From an uncultured Lachnospiraceae bacterium (GTDB lineage: Bacteria; Bacillota; Clostridia; Lachnospirales; Lachnospiraceae), in the NCBI GenBank assembly GCA_947577185.1, contig CANPUE010000005.1, positions 62,001 through 126,000 on the forward strand: DNA of 64,000 bases, written 5' to 3'. Under the pieces are notes generated by a model. That model did no database searches, was not told the DNA's origin, and saw only the letters and a list, made by a program, of their open reading frames with translations. Shown here one piece after another: positions 8,828 through 18,126 of this stretch; the first letter of the stretch is position 1, and each line of letters starts with the position of its first letter. A program made the translations under genes and the position numbers.

Positions 8828-9940
8828 TCATTTTAAGCCGGCAAGCATTTCCTGAACACGGTGTCTGTAAGTATGCCCTGCGGCAATTTTATCGTGTCCG
8901 TTTCTGGCAATTGTAAGTCGTTCTTCCTCATGTGCCAGATAATAATCTATTTTTACTGACAAATCTTCTTTGCTTTCATAAAAATCAAAATCTTCTCCCG
9001 GTTTAAAATAATCAAAGAAATCATTTTGATAATTGCTGAGCAGAAAACCGCCGCTGCCCATAATATCAAAGGCACGCTGCGGAATACCGCTTTTAATACT
9101 CCGCAGAGAAATATTTAAGTTTATTTTACTCTGCTTAAAGGCCAGCGGCATTTCCTGATAATTGTCTAAAGGTCCGTGATTTCGCAGATTGGGAAGCGTA
9201 AAATGCGGATCATGTGTAAATAAATCAAAAGTATGACATTGTGTGACGGCGCGGATCAAATCAGTCCGTTCCAGTCCGGTAATCTTGCGGTTGATCACAT
9301 ATTGCGCATAGAGATATTCCCTGGTCTCCACACCGTCCGGATTGGGATCCATGGGCAGGGCACGATACAGATCATCCATCACGGGAGAGAGAGATTCCTG
9401 GATAAAATTATAGCCCTGTACCTTCATCTGTGCCGACATCAGCGCATCCAGATAACCCTTCGTATAATCCGACAGATTCGTCATCCTTTCAAAAAAATTA
9501 TGTTTCTCCGTGTAGAGGGAGCCGACGAAAGAGACATCGTACTGAAACGGTATCGGTGAAGGCGTGTCAAAAATGATACGGTCCAACCGTTCCACATTTG
9601 CGGCCATCGGCATATAATGTACCGTTTTGATCCCTGCATTATGAAATTCCAGGCAGACCTCCCTGTCAAATACATAGATTGTATTGCATGGATTAATTGC
9701 CGTATAGGAATACAGCATGACATAAGGACTGTCATAGATCCAGGAGATATAGTTGATATTTTCTTTTTTGCAGACATTGGAAATGACAGGAAAATAATTA
9801 AAAGAAAAGACCGCGTCAGGTACTTCCCGGTGCAGGACGGAAGAAAGCTCTCCTGCGACCGCCTCATCCCGCCTCGAATCCCTGTTAGAAAAGGGAAAGC
9901 AGACGACTGCATGGCCTTCTCTGCGGAAAGCCTCTTTCAT
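8828..9940 (-). CDS. CgeB/DUF3880-type glycosyltransferase, start uncertain
   Basis: Probable GT4-like glycosyltransferase of the CgeB family found in spore-coat and surface glycan loci. The N-terminal half shows 'VFSFNYFPVISNVCKKENI', 'YISWIYDSPYVMLYS' and 'DVSFVGSLYTEKH'. The C-terminal domain has 'INLNISLRSIKSGIPQRAFD' and 'IMGSGGFLLSNYQNDFFDYF', which is the Glyco_trans_1_2 signature. The first ATG is at 9940, but in-frame codons upstream to about 9985 read I-I-K-I-L-F-I-E-W-A-S-F-G-N-E-D, a typical N-terminus for this family. A GGAGG site precedes them, yet no ATG, GTG or TTG is present. A non-canonical ATC start (9985 or 9988) or a start-codon mutation is possible. Confidence 0.8.
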   Translation of the reverse strand: MKEAFRREGHAVVCFPFSNRDSRRDEAVAGELSSVLHREVPDAVFSFNYFPVISNVCKKENINYISWIYDSPYVMLYSYTAINPCNTIYVFDREVCLEFHNAGIKTVHYMPMAANVERLDRIIFDTPSPIPFQYDVSFVGSLYTEKHNFFERMTNLSDYTKGYLDALMSAQMKVQGYNFIQESLSPVMDDLYRALPMDPNPDGVETREYLYAQYVINRKITGLERTDLIRAVTQCHTFDLFTHDPHFTLPNLRNHGPLDNYQEMPLAFKQSKINLNISLRSIKSGIPQRAFDIMGSGGFLLSNYQNDFFDYFKPGEDFDFYESKEDLSVKIDYYLAHEEERLTIARNGHDKIAAGHTYRHRVQEMLAGLK

Positions 9941-9985
9941 ATCTTCATTTCCAAAACTGGCCCATTCGATAAATAGTATTTTGAT

Positions 9986-10553
9986 GATGCGCCTCCGATG
10001 GTCCCATACTTTTTCATGTCAGCGGCAGCGAAGTGGTAAAACAAACGAAGCAGCTGACCTTTCATAAAAGAAAAAGCAGGTCTATTGCTATTTGCGTTAT
10101 AATAATAGTATAATACTAATATAACAGAAATTCATTTGTTTGAATAGTTTGGAATGGAAAAATTATAAAGCGGAACTGAAAAAGAATGAGAAATTACCGG
10201 GTGTATGCCTGATCTATGAACGATTGGAGGGCAGGAGATTTGCAGGAATTGGTATTCTTATTCCCACTAAAGAAACTTTGATTAACTGCCGATATATCTA
10301 TTGTAGTTCAGGAAGAATGAAAAAAATGCACGGATGCAGGAATAAGAATGGAGTATCATCTGTTTATCGCTGTATTTGTGACGTGGCAGATGATATTTTT
10401 TCTGTCTGGAACTATTTTATTGTGCGTAGATGTGATTTGTGGTAGACTCATAATTAGTTTATGTATCATATTAAATAAATTAATATATGTTTGAATTTAT
10501 TGATTACGCAATGGCAAGTCCTGCACGCATATGGTAGAAAGGAGTATTTCAGT
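9986..10553. other. Divergent intergenic region with no confident gene
   Basis: This gap separates the minus-strand glycosyltransferases from the plus-strand island. It is AT-rich. It holds a SigA-type promoter (10085-10114) and a possible open frame from a TTG at 10140 to 10445. That frame has no ribosome binding site and no recognisable family, so I do not call it a gene. The region may hold a degenerate gene remnant. The ribosome binding site AAAGGAG at 10538-10544 belongs to the next gene. Confidence 0.5.
10085..10114 (+). promoter_or_regulatory. SigA-type promoter reading into the island
   Basis: TTGCTA (10085-10090), an 18-base spacer and a perfect TATAAT (10109-10114) form a plausible vegetative promoter. 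It is the best candidate I see for the start of the 50-kb plus-strand gene run, although it lies about 440 bases before the first confident gene. Confidence 0.5.
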
Positions 10554-13091
10554 ATGAGAAAGGCGCATAAAAAAATGGCGTTAGATATGATTGCGTCATT
10601 TGATGAGGCACATGGTGAAATACGTCGGTATATAGAAGAAAAGAAATTGCAGCAGGCCATGGATTTGCTTGTACAGTGTCAGGAAGGTGCTGTTAAGCTC
10701 GGAGAGTTTATTGACGATATGGAAGGCGCAGGAACTGAAACAGTATCCCTGATAGAAACGTATTGCGAACGGATTTATCAGGTTTATGAAGATCTTTACA
10801 GCAGCCGGATATTTAACGTAAATAATAGTTACAAACGATTTCGGAAATTATTGATTCGAATAGAAAACAGTATCAGAAATGATATTAAAACCAGATTAGA
10901 AATTGCGTTTTTGCCGTATAAGGCATCTATGTGGGACTCATTGGAAAGTGTATGGATGGCCGCTGATGCTGATCCTGACTGTGATGCATATGTAGTTCCA
11001 ATCCCTTATTATAGAAGAAACGAAGACGGTTCTTTGGGAGAGTATCATTATGAAGGAAAACAGTTTCCGGAATATGTGCCCGTGATTTTTTACGAGGACT
11101 ATCTCCTGAAAGAACGTCAGCCGGATATTATTTATATCCATAATCCATACGACCAGGGGAACCATGTGACCAGTGTTGATCCCAGATATTATTCCGCTGA
11201 GTTAAAAAAGTATTCGACAACGTTAGTGTATATACCATATTATATAACGTCCGGCGGCATGAGCGAGGGACAGTCATTATGTCTTGGATACCTGAATGCT
11301 GATTATATTATCGTACAGGCAGAAAAATACAGGAAATATTTTGATTCCATGATTTCTCAGGAAAAATTGCTCCCGTTAGGTTCACCCAAAGCGGATCGAA
11401 TTATTCGTCTTTGCCAGAACCCTCCGGAACCGCCAGCAGGATGGAAAGAAAAAATGGCGGGTAGAAAAGTATATTTCTATAACACCAGCATATCCGGGAT
11501 GTTAAGCAATACGAGAAAATTTTTATTAAAAATGGAATATGTATTTAAGTGTTTTCAGGGGAGAGAGGATGCCTGCCTTTTGTGGCGTCCACACCCTTTA
11601 TTGGAGTCTACTTTTGACTCTATGAGGAAGGAATATAAGCCGTTTTATGAACAGTTAAAACGGATTTTTATAGCAAATAAAGGATGGATCTATGATGATA
11701 CACCGGATATTGAGATGACGATCGCAAACAGTGATGCCTATATAGGAGATGAGGGATCCTCGGTAACAGCGATGTTTGGTCTGGCAGGCAAACCTCTCTT
11801 TATTTTGAAGAATGCAATTCATACGCTGCCGCAGGAGGATGACTGGCGGGGAGAAATTATCAGGGGTTTTGCGGTAGACGGCAAAGATGAATGGATGATT
11901 ACACAGGGCAACCGGCTTTATCATTCACCGGAAAATGATCACCATTACGAATGGTATTGTGATCTGTCAGAGTTTGCATATGGGAATTATTATCTGGGGG
12001 TTTTTGAGATTCTGGGAAGAGTATATGCGTGTCCGGTAAATGCACAGGCGATTCTTGTGATTGAGGAGCATAAAGTTGTTAAAAAGATTCCTCTGAAAGA
12101 AGCGACAGAAAAAGCGAGGGCATTTTATAATGCAGGACGTGTCGGAGAATATTTATTCCTGATTCCGTTAAACTACCATGCGATTGTCAGGTATGATACG
12201 CAGCGAGATCAGGTTGATTACATAGAAGGATATAAAGAACTGTTTGTGCAGAATGTACAGGGAGAGTGGAGAAACGGAGGAGGCATTACCTGGAAAAATT
12301 ATGTTTTGCTTGCATCTCCGACGGATAACAGGGTTCTTTTTATCGATGCTGAAACGATGCAGGTTCAGGTTCTTACTACAGGCGGCAAAAGCACATGCGG
12401 CTGTTCGGTAATTGTCGCGGAACGGGATGAAATCTGGCTGCTGCCTTATGTCGGCCGGACAGTGACAAGATGGAATCCTGAGACTGGATTCGTAAAAGAA
12501 TATACAGACATGCCGGAAGGATTTCAATGCATGGATAAATCGCGGGACATTATGGTGGAAGAAAAACCGTTTGGATGGGGGGTCTCTTACCAGGGAAAAT
12601 TCATTTTATCTCCCTTGCGCGGAAACATGTTTGTGGAAATAGATAAAGAGACAGGTGAAGTAAAAGAGTGGAAACTGCCATTTGAGGTGCCATTCGGGGA
12701 AAGCGGTTATTTCCCGGCAAATAGTGTAGAACTGATATTTAAGACAGATAGGTCTGAAGAGAATATTTATCGTTTATGGCATGGAGCAGAGTGCCGGCTA
12801 TATGATTTTAACATGGAAACCGGAGCAGCCTGGGAAATTGAAATTATATTCGACCGGGATGAACTGCGCAAGCATGAAGCCGGATTCAGTGAGGATAGTG
12901 ACTGGCTGGCATATGCATGCAGAGAAAATGCAATGAATTCACTTCCGGATTTTTTGAATGACGGAATATGTGGCAGTCTTTTTGACCGGGAAAGGCAGCT
13001 TGCAGCTTATCGTAACATGACGGCCAATAATGACGGAAGCTGTGGAGAAAAGATCCATCAGACAATTTGCGCTGCATGTATGAAAGGATGA
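10554..13091 (+). CDS. CDP-glycerol glycerophosphotransferase-like protein with C-terminal propeller-like domain
   Basis: The middle of this 845-residue protein resembles TagB/TagF enzymes, which transfer glycerol phosphate from CDP-glycerol. Characteristic motifs are 'LWRPHPLLES' (about residue 342) and 'YIGDEGSSVTAMFGLAGKP' (about residue 397), the equivalents of the RxHP and T/DxxSS elements. Residues 1-110 are helical. After residue 465 come repeated beta-rich segments ('YLGVFEILGRVYACPVNAQA', 'RNGGGITWKNYVLLAS', 'FGWGVSYQGKFILSPL') that look like blades of a beta-propeller. The start is the ATG at 10554, nine bases after AAAGGAG; a TTG at 10491 lies before that site. It is first in a run of tightly spaced genes, four bases before the cytidylyltransferase fusion. 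The polyol transferred is unknown. Confidence 0.75.
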   Translation: MRKAHKKMALDMIASFDEAHGEIRRYIEEKKLQQAMDLLVQCQEGAVKLGEFIDDMEGAGTETVSLIETYCERIYQVYEDLYSSRIFNVNNSYKRFRKLLIRIENSIRNDIKTRLEIAFLPYKASMWDSLESVWMAADADPDCDAYVVPIPYYRRNEDGSLGEYHYEGKQFPEYVPVIFYEDYLLKERQPDIIYIHNPYDQGNHVTSVDPRYYSAELKKYSTTLVYIPYYITSGGMSEGQSLCLGYLNADYIIVQAEKYRKYFDSMISQEKLLPLGSPKADRIIRLCQNPPEPPAGWKEKMAGRKVYFYNTSISGMLSNTRKFLLKMEYVFKCFQGREDACLLWRPHPLLESTFDSMRKEYKPFYEQLKRIFIANKGWIYDDTPDIEMTIANSDAYIGDEGSSVTAMFGLAGKPLFILKNAIHTLPQEDDWRGEIIRGFAVDGKDEWMITQGNRLYHSPENDHHYEWYCDLSEFAYGNYYLGVFEILGRVYACPVNAQAILVIEEHKVVKKIPLKEATEKARAFYNAGRVGEYLFLIPLNYHAIVRYDTQRDQVDYIEGYKELFVQNVQGEWRNGGGITWKNYVLLASPTDNRVLFIDAETMQVQVLTTGGKSTCGCSVIVAERDEIWLLPYVGRTVTRWNPETGFVKEYTDMPEGFQCMDKSRDIMVEEKPFGWGVSYQGKFILSPLRGNMFVEIDKETGEVKEWKLPFEVPFGESGYFPANSVELIFKTDRSEENIYRLWHGAECRLYDFNMETGAAWEIEIIFDRDELRKHEAGFSEDSDWLAYACRENAMNSLPDFLNDGICGSLFDRERQLAAYRNMTANNDGSCGEKIHQTICAACMKG

Positions 13092-13095
13092 GATC

Positions 13096-14448
13096 ATGAC
13101 GAAAGTAATTACGTATGGAACATTTGATCTTTTTCATGAAGGTCATTATCGTTTACTGCAAAGAGCAAAAGCACTGGGTGATTATTTGATTGTCGGAGTT
13201 ACTACGGAGACTTATGATAAGGCCAGAGGGAAGCTTGGTGTGATGGATTCGCTGGTGACGCGCATTGAAAATGTAAAAAAGACCGGATTTGCGGATGAAA
13301 TTATTATAGAGGAGTCATCAACGCAAAAGTTTAGTGATATCAAAAAATATAATATAGATATCTTTACCGTCGGATCCGACTGGGTAGGAACGTTTGACTA
13401 TTTGAGTGATTATTGCAAAGTAGTTTATCTGGAACGGACCAGGGATATTTCCAGTACGATGCTTAGGGAACAGAAGCGGCATATCCAGCGGATCGGAATC
13501 GTCGGAACCGGGAGGATTGCCGGCCGCTTTGTAAAAGAGGCCAAGTTGGTGAGCGGGGTCAGCACACAGGGAGTCTACAACCCTCATACGGATAGCGCAA
13601 AGAGGTTTGCAGAAAAATGGGATATCAATGTATATACGGAAAAAGAGGCATTTTACAAAGAGATAGACGTGGTATATATTGCATCACCGCATGAGACTCA
13701 TTATGAGTATATTAAAGAAGCACTATCGAAACATAAGCATGTTATATGTGAAAAACCGTTAGTGTTGCAGAAAAAGCAGTCGGAAGAGATCTTTGCTGAA
13801 GCAAAGGAAAAGGGACTGATTCTTTTTGAAGGAATTAAGACTGCGTATTGCCCCGGCTTTCAGCAGCTTTTGGGAATAGCCTGCAGCGGTATCATTGGGA
13901 GCATTAGAAATGTGGAGGCCTGTTTCACAAAATTAGAGAATCCGGAGAACAGGGAAATGACTGACCGTGTATATGGCGGCAGTTTTTTGGAACTGGGCAG
14001 CTATGTCATGCTTCCTGTATTAAAACTTTTTGGGACAGAATATGAAAAATTAGAATTCGATTCCATAGAAGCAGAAAATGGGCTGGACTTATTCACGAAA
14101 GTCTCCCTTCGTTATCCTATGGGGATTGCAACGGCTACCTGCGGACTTGGTGTAAAGTCTGAAGGCAGACTGTTGATATCCGGTACAAAAGGTTATATTG
14201 TGGCGGAGGCTCCCTGGTGGAAAACAACTTACTTTGAGGTTCATTATGAAGATGCTGAAAGAGTAGATAAGTATTCCGAAACCTTTTTAGGAGATGGAAT
14301 ACGGTATGAGCTGAGTGAGTTTTTGTCCATGATAAACAGTAAAGAAAAAAATGGATTTAAACTGACAAGGGGAGAATCTATCGCGATTGCGGGGATCATG
14401 GAAAAATTCATGAGGGTGAATGGAAGAGAAAAGCATGAAGAAACATGA
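13096..14448 (+). CDS. Fusion: TagD-like cytidylyltransferase and Gfo/Idh/MocA oxidoreductase
   Basis: The N-terminal domain (residues 1-130) is a nucleotidyltransferase of the glycerol-3-phosphate cytidylyltransferase type, with 'YGTFDLFHEGHYRLLQRAK' (HxGH motif) and 'RDISSTMLREQ'. It would make a CDP-polyol from CTP and a polyol phosphate. The C-terminal domain (residues 133-445) is an NAD(P)-dependent oxidoreductase with 'GIVGTGRIAGRF' and 'HVICEKPL'. The fusion suggests consecutive steps: reduction or oxidation of a polyol or ketose precursor and its activation with CTP. Neighbouring CDP-glycerol-type transferases are the obvious users. An ordinary TagD is about 130 residues, so the fusion itself is clear. 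The exact polyol cannot be read from sequence. Confidence 0.85.
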   Translation: MTKVITYGTFDLFHEGHYRLLQRAKALGDYLIVGVTTETYDKARGKLGVMDSLVTRIENVKKTGFADEIIIEESSTQKFSDIKKYNIDIFTVGSDWVGTFDYLSDYCKVVYLERTRDISSTMLREQKRHIQRIGIVGTGRIAGRFVKEAKLVSGVSTQGVYNPHTDSAKRFAEKWDINVYTEKEAFYKEIDVVYIASPHETHYEYIKEALSKHKHVICEKPLVLQKKQSEEIFAEAKEKGLILFEGIKTAYCPGFQQLLGIACSGIIGSIRNVEACFTKLENPENREMTDRVYGGSFLELGSYVMLPVLKLFGTEYEKLEFDSIEAENGLDLFTKVSLRYPMGIATATCGLGVKSEGRLLISGTKGYIVAEAPWWKTTYFEVHYEDAERVDKYSETFLGDGIRYELSEFLSMINSKEKNGFKLTRGESIAIAGIMEKFMRVNGREKHEET

Positions 14449-15784
14449 GGAAACAAAAGACTGGATCAGCCACATCGCCAAAACAGTTCATGAAAATTAT
14501 AAAGGAAGAAAAGTTGTCCTTTGGGGAAAATATAAGGCATCGGATCTGATTCGGGATAAATTAAGGACAGAGTATGGAATTAATATGGCATTCTATGTAG
14601 AAAGCGATGTTGCTAAAACAGATGGCTGCCAGGTGCTTTCCGCAGAATGTCTGTATGGAAAGGCGCAGGAGCATTATGTGGTGGTTCCGCTGTCATTTTC
14701 CCAGTCATTGAAAGACCAACTGACAGAGGCTGGCTTTCAGCCGAATATAGATTACTACTATTTTAGTGACTGCATTTTGCAGAAAGATCCGGATTATTAC
14801 GAAGACGCGCATGGAAACAGAGTAATAGGAAATTATCAGGGGTTAAAATTTGCATTTTCCGGATTCGATTCAGTGATCGAAATTGGAGAGAATGTTTCTT
14901 TTGCAGATAGTGTTATCTATATTCACAGTGACTGCAGGGCAGTGATTGGAAAAGGGAGCCGGTTTCGTGACAGTACGCTCTTTTTGAATAATTTTTCCAA
15001 CCTCATTGTAGGTGCAGACACGTCACTTACGAAATCGGCTGTCCATATTGAAAAGAATGCAAGCGCTCTGGTTGGAGAAAACTCTGTACAGGAAGACAGC
15101 TATCTGTATGCAGGAAATGATTCTGCTATAGAAATCAAACAGCAGTGCAATACAGTACATTTCTCTATGGTTGCCGAGAATCATACGAAAGTACGAATCG
15201 GAGAAGAAGTGAAAATCTGTGGGTATAGTATTGACAGAAAGACAAGATGGACAATACGAAAGGACTCTGAGATCAGTATTGGATGTAAAAGTTTTTTTGC
15301 GCCGGGACGTATTGAAATGAGCGAAAGAGCTTTGCTGAAAATAGGAAACGAATTCACCATCTGTAATGATTATCTGTTTATCGTTGATCAGGATACGGAT
15401 ATCGTTATTGGGGATGACTGCATGTTTTCTTACGATATCAGGATGTTCAGTAATGACTGTCATTCTATATTTGATATTGCAACGGGTGAAAATATCAATG
15501 AAGTCTGCGAAGATGGTCAGTTCAGGAAGATTATAATTGGAAATCATGTGTGGGCAGGAATGACTACTCATATTTTGTACCATAGTGAGATTGGCGATGG
15601 AAGTATTATCGGGACAATGAGTCTGGTAAAAGGGAAAATTCCAAATAATTGCATGGCAGCGGGTATCCCTGCAAGGGTGATAAAGAAGAATATTGCATGG
15701 AGCCGCAAAAATGGATCGCACGATATTATGGACTGCGGTGAAGAATATATCCGCCTGACACAGGAAGAATGGAAGAAAAAATGA
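14420..15784 (+). CDS. Left-handed beta-helix (hexapeptide) acyltransferase with N-terminal Rossmann-like module
   Basis: Residues 125-430 are built of many hexapeptide-type turns ('VIGKGSRFRDSTLFL', 'VIGDDCMFSYDIRMFSNDCH', 'IIGNHVWAGMTTHILYHSEI') and end in 'GIPARVIKKNIAW', typical of CoA-dependent O- or N-acyltransferases. The catalytic His candidate lies in 'SNDCHSIF'. The N-terminal 120 residues contain 'KVVLWGKYKASDLIRDKL', a variant of the Rossmann-like module found in many proteins of this island. The gene overlaps the previous one by 29 bases if the ATG at 14420 is used; an ATG at 14435 with GGAAGAG before it is also possible. It probably acetylates a sugar of the glycan. Confidence 0.8.
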   Translation: MEEKSMKKHEETKDWISHIAKTVHENYKGRKVVLWGKYKASDLIRDKLRTEYGINMAFYVESDVAKTDGCQVLSAECLYGKAQEHYVVVPLSFSQSLKDQLTEAGFQPNIDYYYFSDCILQKDPDYYEDAHGNRVIGNYQGLKFAFSGFDSVIEIGENVSFADSVIYIHSDCRAVIGKGSRFRDSTLFLNNFSNLIVGADTSLTKSAVHIEKNASALVGENSVQEDSYLYAGNDSAIEIKQQCNTVHFSMVAENHTKVRIGEEVKICGYSIDRKTRWTIRKDSEISIGCKSFFAPGRIEMSERALLKIGNEFTICNDYLFIVDQDTDIVIGDDCMFSYDIRMFSNDCHSIFDIATGENINEVCEDGQFRKIIIGNHVWAGMTTHILYHSEIGDGSIIGTMSLVKGKIPNNCMAAGIPARVIKKNIAWSRKNGSHDIMDCGEEYIRLTQEEWKKK

Positions 15785-16530
15785 AAATATGGGCACACCG
15801 CGGATGTAGCCAACGATATCCGGAAAATACGTTGTCTGCATTCCAAAAGGCAGCAGACTTGCAGGAACTTGCAGGGATCGAACTTGATATTCAGTTAACG
15901 AAAGATGGAAAACTGGTTGTAATCCATGATGAACGGGTAGATAGAACGACAAATGGAACAGGGGAATTGTCTTCTTTTTCTCTGAAAGAATTAAAGAAAT
16001 TGGAAATAGATGCAGGCAGAGGACAGATCGAACGGATACCAACGATGGAAGAGGTCTTTGATCTGCTTGGGGACAAATTAAGAAATCATAAGTTGAAGCT
16101 GAATATCGAATTGAAGAACAGTATATGTCCCTATACAGGCATGGAAGAAAAAATCGTGGACATGGTACATAACAGAGGCGTGCAGGATAGTATTGTATAT
16201 TCCTCATTTTATGCAAAATCTCTGGAAAAAATAAAAATTCTGGATTCTGATGCGCGGCTGGGTATTCTGGATGTGAAAGTTTCGGACTGCTTATACAAAT
16301 TGAAAGGCGGCTGTGGGGCAGATGCGCTCCATCCATTTGGGAAAGCGCTGGATCTGGCAACAGAAGAACTTGAAGGATACACAGTGCGTGCATGGTTTAC
16401 AGGACATCTGTATCCGGAAAAATCGACGGGAGCGAAACTGGATTTGGATAAGCTAAAAAAGCAGGGGATTACGGATGTATTTTTAAACGAACCGGAGAGG
16501 TACGCGTCAGAGCATTGGTTACGTAATTGA
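15781..16530 (+). CDS. Glycerophosphodiester phosphodiesterase family protein
   Basis: GDPD enzymes hydrolyse glycerophosphodiesters to glycerol-3-phosphate and an alcohol. The N-terminus 'IWAHRGCSQRYPENTLSAF' is the GDPD signature, followed by 'GIELDIQLTKDGKLVVIHD' with the metal-binding Glu-Asp pair and the catalytic His. The length of 249 residues fits cytoplasmic UgpQ-type enzymes; there is no signal peptide. The start at 15781 overlaps the previous stop as ATGA, which suggests translational coupling; an ATG at 15769 is also in frame. In this context it may supply glycerol-3-phosphate for CDP-glycerol formation or trim phosphopolyol decorations. Confidence 0.9.
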   Translation: MKIWAHRGCSQRYPENTLSAFQKAADLQELAGIELDIQLTKDGKLVVIHDERVDRTTNGTGELSSFSLKELKKLEIDAGRGQIERIPTMEEVFDLLGDKLRNHKLKLNIELKNSICPYTGMEEKIVDMVHNRGVQDSIVYSSFYAKSLEKIKILDSDARLGILDVKVSDCLYKLKGGCGADALHPFGKALDLATEELEGYTVRAWFTGHLYPEKSTGAKLDLDKLKKQGITDVFLNEPERYASEHWLRN

Positions 16531-16555
16531 AGCAATCAGGGAAGGAACAGATAAG

Positions 16556-18088
16556 GTGAAGACAATACTTGTTCTAAATATGGGAATGAAGAGCATCAGG
16601 AGTATTATATTTGATGAGGCGGGAAATAAACTGGCATCTTCCGCGATACCAATTGTTACATCATTGACAGGAGAAACTGTAACACAAAGTCCTGCCGAAT
16701 GGTGGCAAAAAGTATGTAAAGTGATAGAAGAAACCGTGGCAGAAGTAAACCATATTTCCATAGACTACCTTACAGTGACTGCTTCTGCATCGTGTCTGGT
16801 GTGTGTTGATAAGAATGGGGATGAACTGTTGCCCTGCATGATGGTATCGGATAAGAGGGCGAAGGCGGAAAGCGATTCGATTAAGCAGACGGCTGCATTT
16901 TTGCAGGTAAAAGAGCAGACCGGTCTTGAAATGGATCCTTCCCTGCTGATTCCGAAAGCATTATGGGTCAGGAATCATGAGAGAGAAGTATATGAGAAAA
17001 TAAATAAGTTTTTGTCCCCTAATGATTTTTTGATCATGAAATTAAGCGGACGATATGTGACAGATTATATGAATGCTAATAAATGGCATTATGATATAGA
17101 GAATCTGCAGTATCCGGATGAATTGCTGAGAATACTTGGTATTTCGGCAGACTTACTGCCAGAAGTGGTAACGCCCGGAACCTGTGTAGGAACTGTAACC
17201 AAAAAGGCGGCGGAAGAAACCGGATTAACAACTAAGACAAAAGTTGTGGTTTCCACCTATGACGCGATCTGCTCATTTGTGGGAAGTGGTGTACTGGAAG
17301 AGGGTGAGGCAAGCGACGTGTCCGGGACAGTTACCGTTTTTCGCGCGGTATCAGGGCAAAAAAGAACGCTGGATGCAGGTAAAATACAACAACTTCCGTA
17401 TCATGAAGCGGGTATACATATAATAGGCGGTTCCAATAACCTTGGCGGCGGTTTGATTGAGTGGGTTAAGCAGTGCTATTACCAAAATGAAATGCTGCCC
17501 TATGAATTGATGGAGAAAGATGCAGGAGAAGCATCGTTGGGAGCAGGAGGCGTTATTTTCCTGCCGTATCTTTTAGGAGAACGTACACCAATCTGGGATA
17601 GCAATGCAAGAGGTGTGTTTTTTGGGTTGGAAAGAATGCATACCAGAAAGGAAATGACAAGGGCAGTGTTTGAAAGCACAGGCTTTATTGATTTGGATAT
17701 GCTTGCGGCAATTGAAGAGACAGGAATACAAATAAGCAAGATCAGACTGTCGGGAGGGCTGGCCAGATTAAATTTGATTTCACAGATTAAAGCAGATATC
17801 ACAGGAAGAGAGATAGAAGTGCTCTCGGAATTTGAGACAACAGCCACAGGTGCTGCGATGATGGCCTTATATGGTCAAGGCGTATATACATCGCTGCGGG
17901 ACGCTGCAGACAGGTTTGTTAAAGTGAGAATGATCATTCGGCCGGACCGTCAGAACTATGAGAAATATCAGGGACTTTATTGCCTGTATAAAGAAACCTA
18001 TCATACATTAAAGTCTCTTTTCCCCAAGCGGATTGCCCTGACAGAGAAGTTATACAGCAAGAAGAGAATACGAATAGAAAATCTATAG
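16556..18088 (+). CDS. FGGY-family carbohydrate kinase with altered phosphate-binding motif
   Basis: FGGY kinases phosphorylate pentuloses, glycerol and other polyols. The length of 510 residues and elements such as 'SPNDFLIMKLSGRYVTDYMN', 'STYDAICSFVGSG' (catalytic Asp) and 'LSGGLARLNLISQIKADITG' fit the xylulokinase-like branch. The first phosphate loop, normally DxGT, reads 'LVLNMGMKSIRSIIFDE' here, so the usual Asp is Asn and the Thr is Met. This may mean weak or altered ATP handling. The start codon is GTG at 16556 with GGGAAGGA upstream. It lies with an iron-type alcohol dehydrogenase and a nucleotidyltransferase, suggesting a route to an activated polyol phosphate. The substrate is unknown. 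Confidence 0.85.
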   Translation: MKTILVLNMGMKSIRSIIFDEAGNKLASSAIPIVTSLTGETVTQSPAEWWQKVCKVIEETVAEVNHISIDYLTVTASASCLVCVDKNGDELLPCMMVSDKRAKAESDSIKQTAAFLQVKEQTGLEMDPSLLIPKALWVRNHEREVYEKINKFLSPNDFLIMKLSGRYVTDYMNANKWHYDIENLQYPDELLRILGISADLLPEVVTPGTCVGTVTKKAAEETGLTTKTKVVVSTYDAICSFVGSGVLEEGEASDVSGTVTVFRAVSGQKRTLDAGKIQQLPYHEAGIHIIGGSNNLGGGLIEWVKQCYYQNEMLPYELMEKDAGEASLGAGGVIFLPYLLGERTPIWDSNARGVFFGLERMHTRKEMTRAVFESTGFIDLDMLAAIEETGIQISKIRLSGGLARLNLISQIKADITGREIEVLSEFETTATGAAMMALYGQGVYTSLRDAADRFVKVRMIIRPDRQNYEKYQGLYCLYKETYHTLKSLFPKRIALTEKLYSKKRIRIENL

Positions 18089-18126
18089 AATTGGCATTTG
18101 AGATGATTAGTGAGGTGGGAGTCCAT

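Noticed and set aside
10140-10445. Open frame of 101 codons from a TTG in the divergent intergenic region
   Set aside because: There is no ribosome binding site, no recognisable family and AT-rich low-information sequence; at best a degenerate remnant.
15023-16393. Long antisense open frame (456 codons) under the acyltransferase and GDPD genes
   Set aside because: Both sense-strand genes have clear family motifs and ribosome binding sites; the antisense translation is rich in Cys, His, Phe and Ser and looks like a shadow.
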